From the NCBI RefSeq assembly GCF_009734185.1, contig NZ_CP046393.1:1418501-1482500 (forward strand): a stretch of 64,000 nt of DNA. Reading direction: 5' to 3'. Origin of the DNA: Commensalibacter melissae (GTDB lineage Bacteria; Pseudomonadota; Alphaproteobacteria; Acetobacterales; Acetobacteraceae). Under the pieces are notes generated by a model. It saw only the letters and a list, made by a program, of their open reading frames with translations. It was not told the origin of the DNA and did not search any database. Shown in pieces: positions 29,380 to 36,627 of this stretch. Position 1 is the first letter of the stretch; each line of letters starts with the position of its first letter. Position numbers and translations under genes: made by a program.

Positions 29380-29805
29380 GTGAATAAATTTTTCTCTAAT
29401 AATACACGATCAGAAGAACGGCTAGGCCACATCAGCCAAGAATATACCGATTCAAGAAATTCATCCAAAGTGTCCAATCCATTTTTAAATATTCTCTGGT
29501 TCGCTTGTCATTTCTGCTTTTACTTGATCCAGCAAGTCGCCGAAATTTTCGCCCCGTTATTCTTGGTTATTGGTATCATATGGAAATTATTGCCTGCCAT
29601 CACTTCTTCATTAATAGCCATTATCTCCTCATCAGATCCTCAAACAGGTGAGCTTGTGAAACATGGAGGCAACCTGATTCCCCATTCAATTATGATTGCA
29701 GGACATAGTTTAACTGCAGGAAAATTAATTTTCGATGGCGTTTTACTTATTATGTTAACCGCATTATGTGCGACCGTAACTGTTTATTTGGGACGTAAAT
29801 TATAA
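29380..29805 (+). CDS. Small membrane protein of unknown function upstream of ftsE
   Basis: A 141-residue protein not recognised by family. It has a charged N-terminal segment of about 35 residues, then two or three predicted membrane helices (FLNILWFACHFCFYLIQQV, FAPLFLVIGIIWKLLPAI, and IFDGVLLIMLTALCATVTVYL near the C-terminus). The GTG start at 29380 has AAGGA seven bases upstream; the GTG at 29344 in frame does not. It is 34 bases from ftsE on the same strand, so co-transcription with ftsEX is likely, but no division role can be claimed from sequence. Confidence 0.65.
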   Translation: MNKFFSNNTRSEERLGHISQEYTDSRNSSKVSNPFLNILWFACHFCFYLIQQVAEIFAPLFLVIGIIWKLLPAITSSLIAIISSSDPQTGELVKHGGNLIPHSIMIAGHSLTAGKLIFDGVLLIMLTALCATVTVYLGRKL

Positions 29806-29839
29806 TCCATTTCCTTATCTGCCATGAAACCTTTCTGCA

Positions 29840-30511
29840 ATGATTCAACTTGACAAGGTAAGCCTTTATTACAGACAAGACTGTCCGATTTTATCAAATG
29901 TCACACTCCATATTCCCCAAGGTAGTTTTTGCTGGTTAACAGGACCATCAGGAATTGGAAAATCAACCTTGCTCCAGATGTTCCATCTTGAAATAATGCC
30001 TAATGCTGGGCAATTACAAATTTTGGAAACAAACATACATAAAAACCGTCGTTTAACTATTTGCCACTTAAAACAAAGAATAGGCATCATTTATCAAGAT
30101 TTTAAACTTATTCCCAATTTAAGCATTTATAATAACATCGCTCTACCCCTTCGACTGCAGAATACGGATGAATCCATAGTAAGTCGTTGGACAAATCGAA
30201 TTCTCCAATGGATGAATTTGCAAAATAAGGCTGAACTATACCCTCGAACCCTTTCTGGAGGGGAGCAACAACGCGTTGCAATTGCCCGAGCTGTCATTCA
30301 CAGACCTGATATTTTGTTGGCTGATGAACCCACCAATGCGCTGGATGAGGAACAGGTATTACGTTTAATGGATCTTTTTTTTGATCTTAATGATTTGGGG
30401 TGCACAATCATTATCGCCACCCATAATGATAATCTCATCCATCAATTCCCTGCCCCTAGACTAAAATTAAATAATGGACAAATACGAATTGATGATGCTT
30501 TTAAAACATAA
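29840..30511 (+). CDS. ftsE: Cell division ATP-binding protein FtsE
   Basis: FtsE is the ABC ATPase partner of FtsX at the division site, controlling periplasmic cell-wall hydrolases. The 223-residue protein has Walker A GPSGIGKSTLLQMFH, Q-loop IYQDFKLIPNLS, signature LSGGEQQRVAIARAV and Walker B ILLADEPTNALDE. The FtsX reading frame begins 38 bases before this stop codon, showing tight coupling. Confidence 0.92.
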   Translation: MIQLDKVSLYYRQDCPILSNVTLHIPQGSFCWLTGPSGIGKSTLLQMFHLEIMPNAGQLQILETNIHKNRRLTICHLKQRIGIIYQDFKLIPNLSIYNNIALPLRLQNTDESIVSRWTNRILQWMNLQNKAELYPRTLSGGEQQRVAIARAVIHRPDILLADEPTNALDEEQVLRLMDLFFDLNDLGCTIIIATHNDNLIHQFPAPRLKLNNGQIRIDDAFKT

Positions 30512-31442
30512 AACCACTGATGGATTGAAAGTCAATCTAGCTTTACCCGGGCAATTTTTAATTCCCCTTGTTGCTGCAATGACCTTTTTGGCCACCCTGA
30601 TGATTGCGGGAACCTATGCTGGTCAAAATCTAGCAAATCGTTGGAATACAGGGGCAGCGTCCACAGTAATTCTACAAATTCCCCAAAATAACCTCCAGAT
30701 TTCGTCTCAAAATACAAAACAAGAGAATTCCGACAATAATGCATCAATCCGGCAAATTATCACCCTTCTCTCGACCTCCAGGGAACTTGTCTCTTTTCAC
30801 AAACTTGATGATAATGAAATAAATGAATTATTAGCCCCTTGGCTGCATGAAGATTTTGACAATCTTGCCCTTGCCATTCCCGCAATCATCGAATTACATT
30901 TAAAAAATAATACAAAAATTTCAGGCCAGCTTGAAACTTCCTTACGCAAAATCGAACCCAATATCGTTATTGAAGAAAGTAACTTCTGGGGTCAACGCTT
31001 AAATGTTCTTGCAAATAGTTTGCAAACCTGTGCATTTCTTGCTTTTCTTACCGTGATTTTTGTCGCAGCCATTGTAATAGCCATCGCCACCCGAACTGGT
31101 TTGATACAATGTAAACAAACAATCGAAATACTTCATAATCTAGGCGCGTCAGATCACTATATATCCATACGCTTTGCACGAAGGAATGCATTTCTTTCTC
31201 TTATCGGAGGTGGCATCGGCTTAATTTTCTCAATTCCCTTATTGTTTTTTTTAACCTATCTGAGTCTGCCCTTCAGCAGCAATCCGAACTGGGAAACAGT
31301 TTATCAGGGGTGGTTTAGCATTTTAACCTTGTTACCATTTAATCTATTGATTTTAATTATCATTTTACCTTTATGCAATTATTTTATAGGCTGGATTTCA
31401 ACAACACTCATTGTTTATTATTGGTTAAGACATTTGACATAA
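30474..31442 (+). CDS. ftsX: Cell division ABC transporter permease FtsX
   Basis: FtsX is the four-helix inner-membrane partner of FtsE. The 322-residue protein has a first helix (FLIPLVAAMTFLATLMIAG), a periplasmic domain of about 130 residues, then three more helices including FLAFLTVIFVAAIVIAIATRTGL and the end ILIIILPLCNYFIG. The motif IEILHNLGASDHYISIRFARR between helices is typical of FtsX. The first ATG (30474) overlaps ftsE; ATGs at 30492/30495 are possible alternatives. Confidence 0.88.
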   Translation: MDKYELMMLLKHKTTDGLKVNLALPGQFLIPLVAAMTFLATLMIAGTYAGQNLANRWNTGAASTVILQIPQNNLQISSQNTKQENSDNNASIRQIITLLSTSRELVSFHKLDDNEINELLAPWLHEDFDNLALAIPAIIELHLKNNTKISGQLETSLRKIEPNIVIEESNFWGQRLNVLANSLQTCAFLAFLTVIFVAAIVIAIATRTGLIQCKQTIEILHNLGASDHYISIRFARRNAFLSLIGGGIGLIFSIPLLFFLTYLSLPFSSNPNWETVYQGWFSILTLLPFNLLILIIILPLCNYFIGWISTTLIVYYWLRHLT

Positions 31443-31443
31443 A

Positions 31444-32058
31444 ATGAAAAAAAAAATCTCTCAGAATTTTTTGATCAAGATTATTGGAATCATCATTTTT
31501 TTATGGTTAAGTGGTTTTGTTGTTTTTATATATGATTTGTTAAGTTTCTCATCTATCCCCCCTTTAACGGACGGTATCGTCGTATTGACCGGTGGAACCG
31601 GAAGAATCCATACAGCCATTAGATTTCTTGAAAAAGATTGTTCTCAATATCTGCTTATATCTGGAGTTGGAGCAACAACAACCCTGCAAGATTTAAAGAA
31701 TTCAATTACGAATTTTCCTGCAATTTCATGTCAAGACCATATTTTACTGGGACATAATGCAACGTCCACCATGGGTAATGCCATTGAAACAGCGGCATGG
31801 GTTCATTATTACCGTTTGCAATCCCTGACGGTAATAACTTCAAATTATCATATGCGTCGAGCCATTCTTGAACTTAGAAACCTTATATACGATATTCCTC
31901 TTTATCCCTTCTCAATCAACACCATCAATAAAGATAATGTTTTAAAAATATCTTCTATTCGATTATTATTTATCGAATACAATAAGCTACTTATGGCCTA
32001 TACAGGATTAATTCACACGACAAAACCAAAGCATGATTTAATCAATATTAAACATTAA
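31444..32058 (+). CDS. YdcF-type (DUF218) membrane-anchored protein
   Basis: A 204-residue protein with one N-terminal membrane helix (FLIKIIGIIIFLWLSGFVVFIYDLL) and a DUF218 fold: GIVVLTGGTGRI, LISGVGATTT, and TSNYHMRRAILE. Relatives (YdcF, SanA, ElyC) are linked to envelope integrity and peptidoglycan precursor metabolism, but the enzymatic reaction is not established. One base separates it from ftsX, so it belongs to the ftsE-ftsX-plsC operon, an arrangement common in alphaproteobacteria. Confidence 0.85.
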   Translation: MKKKISQNFLIKIIGIIIFLWLSGFVVFIYDLLSFSSIPPLTDGIVVLTGGTGRIHTAIRFLEKDCSQYLLISGVGATTTLQDLKNSITNFPAISCQDHILLGHNATSTMGNAIETAAWVHYYRLQSLTVITSNYHMRRAILELRNLIYDIPLYPFSINTINKDNVLKISSIRLLFIEYNKLLMAYTGLIHTTKPKHDLINIKH

Positions 32059-32066
32059 CGGATTTC

Positions 32067-32771
32067 ATGACCTTTATGACTTTTATTCGATCACTACTTT
32101 TCTCAATATATTTTTTTACCCTAACCCTGTTCATGGGTCTTTTTGCTTTTTATATCCGTTATTTTGCAAAAAAACATGCCTTGGCCTATGCACAATTATG
32201 GACTGAGCTTTCAATCAAGGGTCTTACAAAAATCTGTAAAATAGAGATTGATATAAAAGGCAAAGAATTCTTACCCAATGACTCATCTTTTATAATAGCG
32301 TCTCAGCATCAATCCGCCTTTGATACCCTGATATGGATGAATCTTTTACCGCGTCCTGCCTATATAATGAAAAAAGAGTTGATACATCTTCCACTTGTCG
32401 GGCCAATGCTTCTCTTATCCGGAATGATTCCCCTTGACCGTCAAGGAGGTGCAAGGGCTTTGAAAAAACTTGTCATGAATTGTAAAAACGCTATAAAAGA
32501 TCAACGACAAATTATTATCTTTCCTGAGGGTACACGTTCACAATATGGTAAAAAAGTTAAACTGCAAGCCGGTGTTGCAGCTATTGCAAGTCAACTTGAC
32601 CTTAAAATTGTTCCAGTTAGCACCAATTCAGGGTTACATTGGGGGCGCCACTCTTTCATAAAAAAACCTGGAACAATTTATATTAATTTGCATCCAGTCA
32701 TTACAGACCTGTCAAATCGCAAGAAAGTGTTATTTGCCATAGAAAAAAGCTGGGATAATAATATCATGTAA
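32067..32771 (+). CDS. plsC: 1-acyl-sn-glycerol-3-phosphate acyltransferase
   Basis: PlsC acylates lysophosphatidic acid to phosphatidic acid at the inner membrane. The 234-residue protein has an N-terminal membrane helix and the acyltransferase motifs: block I ASQHQSAFDTL (His-x4-Asp), block III IIFPEGTRSQYG, and GMIPLDRQGG. Last gene of the ftsEX-ydcF-plsC run. The intergenic region after it carries DnaA boxes. Confidence 0.92.
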   Translation: MTFMTFIRSLLFSIYFFTLTLFMGLFAFYIRYFAKKHALAYAQLWTELSIKGLTKICKIEIDIKGKEFLPNDSSFIIASQHQSAFDTLIWMNLLPRPAYIMKKELIHLPLVGPMLLLSGMIPLDRQGGARALKKLVMNCKNAIKDQRQIIIFPEGTRSQYGKKVKLQAGVAAIASQLDLKIVPVSTNSGLHWGRHSFIKKPGTIYINLHPVITDLSNRKKVLFAIEKSWDNNIM

Positions 32772-32785
32772 CATTTTTTATGAAT

Positions 32786-33012
32786 TGTGGATAAGTTGGT
32801 GGATCTATTTATTGAAAATAAAATAACTTTAAAAAAAAGAACACAACGAAAAGATAATAATTTGCGCCTACAAGCCATTCTTTACGATTCCTTTTCGATT
32901 TAACACATGCTTTGACAAAATGTGGATAATTTACCGATAATTAATAATTCTCCATAATTATTATCGCAAAATTAAATCTTGCTAAATCATGCTTGCTTAC
33001 TTAATATCCACA
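32786..33012. other. Cluster of DnaA boxes in an AT-rich intergenic region (possible replication origin element)
   Basis: TGTGGATAA occurs at 32786-32794 and again at 32921-32929, each the exact reverse of the consensus TTATCCACA. ATATCCACA (one mismatch) lies at 33004-33012 in the opposite orientation. The 275-base gap between plsC and gloB is strongly AT-rich and has no gene. Such clustering is expected of an oriC or a DnaA-controlled promoter. Neighbouring genes are not the hemE-type neighbours of some alphaproteobacterial origins, and transcription does not diverge cleanly from it, so the call is tentative. Confidence 0.45.
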
Positions 33013-33046
33013 CATTAAAAATTGAAATCATTCCTTTTTAAGCCTA

Positions 33047-33772
33047 TCAAAATTGATCTTTTGCCTTACGTAAGCGTGCAAACTCCTCAACGGTCAAGGC
33101 CATCAAAAAAGGATTGGTTCTCTTTTCAATTGCCAGCATGACAGGCAAGGATGGTTTATTTTCCGAACGCAATTGCTGCACTTGCTTCAAACGATTTAAC
33201 AAATCTTCATTGTTTGAATCCACTGTCAGGGCAAAACGACCATTATCTTCAGTATATTCATGAGCGGCATAGACCATAATTTCATCAGGCAGGGACTTTA
33301 TCCGTTTGAAACTTTGAAACATCTGTTCTGGACTACCTTCGAATAAACGACCACAACCAAGGCTAAATAGAGTATCTCCTGTAAAAATTATACCTAAATC
33401 ATATGAATAATAACAAACAGATCCCAGAGTATGACCTGGCGTATTTATAACTTCAAAAAAACCGAAACCCAGGTCGATATGTTCATGATCCTGTACATAA
33501 TCCGTAGCATCCACAATACTGTTTCTTTCTTTATCAGGCGCATATATCTGACAATTAAATTTGTCTTTCAATTGGCGAATGCCCCCTGTATGATCTGAAT
33601 GATGATGCGTGACAAGTACCGATTGCAAATTCAGCTTTTTATCTTTTATAGTATTAAAAACGGGAGTAAAATTACCAGGATCGACAATAGCTGCATTTCT
33701 GGTTTTTTTATCATATAATAGCCACGCATAATTGGTTTCATAAAAAGGAATAGGCTTAATAAGAACAGACAT
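33047..33772 (-). CDS. gloB: Hydroxyacylglutathione hydrolase (glyoxalase II)
   Basis: GloB hydrolyses S-D-lactoylglutathione to D-lactate and glutathione, completing methylglyoxal detoxification. The 241-residue metallo-beta-lactamase-fold protein has the metal site THHHSDHTGG, the second-shell HTLGSVCYY and FTGDTLFSLGCGRLFEG, and the C-terminal HEYTEDNGRFALTVD with substrate-binding residues. Divergent from the methyltransferase-like gene with 62 bases between starts, a pairing common in alphaproteobacteria. Confidence 0.93.
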   Translation of the reverse strand: MSVLIKPIPFYETNYAWLLYDKKTRNAAIVDPGNFTPVFNTIKDKKLNLQSVLVTHHHSDHTGGIRQLKDKFNCQIYAPDKERNSIVDATDYVQDHEHIDLGFGFFEVINTPGHTLGSVCYYSYDLGIIFTGDTLFSLGCGRLFEGSPEQMFQSFKRIKSLPDEIMVYAAHEYTEDNGRFALTVDSNNEDLLNRLKQVQQLRSENKPSLPVMLAIEKRTNPFLMALTVEEFARLRKAKDQF

Positions 33773-33834
33773 TCTCTTTCTTTATTTCAATATTTTATTC
33801 TTGTATAACAAAACGATTCTTCTGGAAATCAATA

Positions 33835-34584
33835 ATGAATCCTAAGGCTAATTCTAGTATTATACCAAATAATACTCAACCAGGATCAGTAATCTATCTT
33901 ACTGATAAGTTTCTGCACCTGTGGCCAGATCTACGAGGGCTTTCTTTGCTCACCCTTGGTACTATTCCTCAAGATTTCATTCTGCAATCTTCACCCCATA
34001 ATCATATTCAGGGTAATCTTGCAGAGAACCTAAATGAATTATCCAATTTAGAAAATTTTCCATCAGTAAAAACATGTTGTTTTACATACAATCGTTTTCC
34101 TTTCGCAAAATGCAGTTTTGACCGAATCATTTTTTATCCATTCTTTCCGATCGGCATCTATAACATTCATAAAACTTTAAGGTCTTGTTGGGAAATTTTA
34201 AAAGATGATGGCAAAATTTTGCTTTTACTTCCTAATAAATTAAAATGGTGGGGAATATTTAATTTATCTAATTTTTTTGAGTATCAAAAAAAAAGTTTTT
34301 ACATTTATCAATTAAAAAAAATATTAAAAGACCATATGTTTCAACTTGTTTATTATGAAAAAATTATTTATTTTCCATCTAAAATAATGAATTCCTTTTC
34401 CCTATATGGAAATAAGCTGTTAGAATTTTTAGGTCATTTTTTCATTCCCTTTGGAGGAGAATACCATCTGATTGAAATCCGAAAAAATCTCTATGCCCCG
34501 ATTACAATCTTTTCCGCTTCAAAAAAAAGAATTTTAAATCAAAAATTACCGAAACCCAACTGGAATCGCAAAAGAAAATTGTAA
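33835..34584 (+). CDS. Degenerate class I methyltransferase-like protein
   Basis: A 249-residue protein resembling the SAM-methyltransferases commonly divergent from gloB in alphaproteobacteria. A Rossmann-like order is visible (LSLLTLGTIPQDFI at the usual motif I position, SFDRIIFYPFF, and CWEILKDDGKILLLLPNKL). However motif I lacks the Gly-x-Gly pattern that binds SAM, so catalysis is doubtful. The C-terminal third is lysine-rich and very AT-biased. A role cannot be assigned. Confidence 0.65.
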   Translation: MNPKANSSIIPNNTQPGSVIYLTDKFLHLWPDLRGLSLLTLGTIPQDFILQSSPHNHIQGNLAENLNELSNLENFPSVKTCCFTYNRFPFAKCSFDRIIFYPFFPIGIYNIHKTLRSCWEILKDDGKILLLLPNKLKWWGIFNLSNFFEYQKKSFYIYQLKKILKDHMFQLVYYEKIIYFPSKIMNSFSLYGNKLLEFLGHFFIPFGGEYHLIEIRKNLYAPITIFSASKKRILNQKLPKPNWNRKRKL

Positions 34585-34619
34585 AAATAACAAACGACCA
34601 TCCCCTAAGGAATTCCCTG

Positions 34620-35297
34620 ATGTCTATTTTACATTCAATCCGAACAAATATTAGTAAACCGCACAAAGCTGGATATCCTTTTCTCTGCATCTCTGCTTTG
34701 ATAAGTTTTATTGGCTATCGCATTCATGCTCGGATCGGACATTTAATTGGTCTTATAGGAAGCTTATTTTTTGGGTTTTGCTGGTATTTTTTTCGTAATC
34801 CCAAGCGAATTATCCCCCATAAAAATGATATTCTTATTTCCCCAGCAGATGGAACTGTTTCAGCCATAAACTATATTCCCCCTCCTGTTGATTTAGGTTT
34901 GGGTGACAAACCGGTCTGGCGCATTTCTATTTTTCTTTCCATTTTCAACGTCCACTTACAACGCATCCCTGTCGCTGGAAAAATTACCGCACGATCATAT
35001 ATCAAGGGAAAATTTTTTAACGCTTCGCTGGATAAAGCATCAGAACATAATGAACGCAACGCAATTTGCATAACTTTACCAGATGGAAAAAAGGTGGTTG
35101 TTGTTCAGATTGCCGGATTGATTGCCAGAAGAATTGTATGTAATGCCGATATAAATCAACAATTTAATATGGGTGATATTTATGGGTTGATCCGATTTGG
35201 CTCCAGAGTGGATCTTTACCTGCCCGATGGGTGTCAACCCTGCATTGAGGTTGGGCAAACAATGATCGGCGGCGAAACGATTGTTGCAAAATTATAA
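34620..35297 (+). CDS. psd: Phosphatidylserine decarboxylase proenzyme
   Basis: Psd converts phosphatidylserine to phosphatidylethanolamine. At 225 residues it is the short form usual in alphaproteobacteria. Two N-terminal membrane helices precede ISPADGTVSAINY, FLSIFNVHLQRIPV and the self-cleavage site in IRFGSRVDLYLP, where Gly-Ser is cut to form the pyruvoyl cofactor. The start ATG at 34620 has AAGG upstream. It is followed closely by pssA, which makes its substrate. Confidence 0.93.
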   Translation: MSILHSIRTNISKPHKAGYPFLCISALISFIGYRIHARIGHLIGLIGSLFFGFCWYFFRNPKRIIPHKNDILISPADGTVSAINYIPPPVDLGLGDKPVWRISIFLSIFNVHLQRIPVAGKITARSYIKGKFFNASLDKASEHNERNAICITLPDGKKVVVVQIAGLIARRIVCNADINQQFNMGDIYGLIRFGSRVDLYLPDGCQPCIEVGQTMIGGETIVAKL

Positions 35298-35325
35298 ACG
35301 CTCTTTTAACCCAGAACATAAATTA

Positions 35326-36150
35326 ATGTTACGACAAAAAATTCGTCCCCGAGTCAAGGGAATTTCCTTTAATCGGATTATTCCAAACTTATTGACAATT
35401 CTTGGATTGTGTGCCGGTCTGATCAGTATTCGCAGTGCAATTCATGGAAGGTTCAATGAGGCTGTTATCGCCATATTAATTGCTGCCTGTTTTGACGGGT
35501 TGGATGGGCGAATTGCCCGTTTATTACGTGGTACAAGTCGATTTGGTGCAGAATTGGACAGCCTTGTCGATTTTTTGTCCTTCGGGGTTGCTCCAAGTCT
35601 TGTCTTATATTTATGGTCCCTTAAAAATGGAGGGGATTATTCTTTTATTCCCTGTGCAATATTTACGGTATGCATGGCTTTACGTCTGGCACGGTTTAAT
35701 GCCGCACTTGATGATAACAAGCCTCAATATGCCAGCAATTTTTTTACGGGTGTCCCTGCCCCGGCAGGTGCTGGAATAGTTTTATTTCCTGTTTTTCTTG
35801 GCTTGGAAAGCAAGCATTATCAAATTGATTTTCTTAATTCCATCGCCCATTCCGAAATCCTGACAATTACAATTTTAGTCATAACATCTTTTTTGCTGAT
35901 TTCTACCTTACCGATCTGGTCATTCAAAAATTTTAAAATTCCCACACCTTACGTCATGCCTATATTTTTAAGCACCTGCATCTTCGCAACTATTTTGGTA
36001 GCAGATCCTTGGGGAACCTTGGCTTTAAGCGGGATTTTATATCTGAGTCTAATTCCGCTGAGTTATCGCAGTTACCATCGTCTAAAAGCTGATGCCCAGA
36101 CAATTCTTGTGAAGACGAAAAAGGGGGAGGACTTTTTGAATAAAAATTAG
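35326..36150 (+). CDS. pssA: CDP-diacylglycerol--serine O-phosphatidyltransferase
   Basis: PssA makes phosphatidylserine from CDP-diacylglycerol and serine in the inner membrane. The CDP-alcohol phosphotransferase motif is complete (DGLDGRIARLLRGTSRFGAELDSLVDF, covering D-G-x2-A-R-x8-G-x3-D-x3-D). About eight membrane helices follow IIPNLLTILGLCAG. I chose ATG at 35326 because it gives the usual short N-terminus; TTG at 35281, inside psd, is the alternative. The last 161 bases of this gene are overlapped by the 3' part of the convergent HyfI-like gene, an unusual arrangement. Confidence 0.92.
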   Translation: MLRQKIRPRVKGISFNRIIPNLLTILGLCAGLISIRSAIHGRFNEAVIAILIAACFDGLDGRIARLLRGTSRFGAELDSLVDFLSFGVAPSLVLYLWSLKNGGDYSFIPCAIFTVCMALRLARFNAALDDNKPQYASNFFTGVPAPAGAGIVLFPVFLGLESKHYQIDFLNSIAHSEILTITILVITSFLLISTLPIWSFKNFKIPTPYVMPIFLSTCIFATILVADPWGTLALSGILYLSLIPLSYRSYHRLKADAQTILVKTKKGEDFLNKN

Positions 36151-36616
36151 AAGACGTATTCCGTTTCAATTTCATTAAACAATCCATAATTGTGGAAGGT
36201 AAAGGCGGACATCCTTCAATTTGCAAAATACATTCCTCGTCACCAACATTTTCACCCAAGATCGCATAATTACTTGCAAAAATATGTCGGTTAATTGCAC
36301 ATGATCCAATTGTTACAATCGCTTTTGATTTAGAAATCAATTTCCAGCTTTTTTCAATATAAGGAAGCATAGCACGAGTAATCAGCCCTGATATTAACAA
36401 CAAGTCTGCATCAGCAGGATGTCCAACAAATTTTATCCCCGCATCTTTTATATCATATGCGGTCCCGTTTAAGGCCTGCAGTTCAAACGTGCATCCATTA
36501 CAGTCTCCGCATCCAATATGAAATACATGCATATCCTGTTTTTTTTGACCGGCAAATTTTTGAACAGGTTTTATTTTTCCAGTTAATGAATCGATTAACG
36601 ATTTAATAAAAACCAC
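35990..36616 (-). CDS. HyfI/NuoB-like small Fe-S subunit
   Basis: A 208-residue homologue of the small subunit of hydrogenase-4-type complexes and of NuoB. Four cluster-binding cysteines are visible in the usual places: GDCNGC (Cys39, Cys42), IGSCA (Cys106) and EGCPPLP (Cys136), so a proximal/N2-type 4Fe-4S cluster is likely. The family domain ends near residue 150; the remaining tail (about 55 residues, Ser/Asp/Lys-rich) is encoded antisense to the end of pssA and looks unconserved. GTG start at 36616 with AAAGGAAA upstream. Last gene of the six-gene cluster. Proteins of this type pass electrons toward the large subunit at the membrane face. Confidence 0.82.
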   Translation of the reverse strand: MVFIKSLIDSLTGKIKPVQKFAGQKKQDMHVFHIGCGDCNGCTFELQALNGTAYDIKDAGIKFVGHPADADLLLISGLITRAMLPYIEKSWKLISKSKAIVTIGSCAINRHIFASNYAILGENVGDEECILQIEGCPPLPSTIMDCLMKLKRNTSSNFYSKSPPPFSSSQELSGHQLLDDGNCDNSAELDSDIKSRLKPRFPKDLLPK

Positions 36617-36627
36617 TAGTTTTCCTT

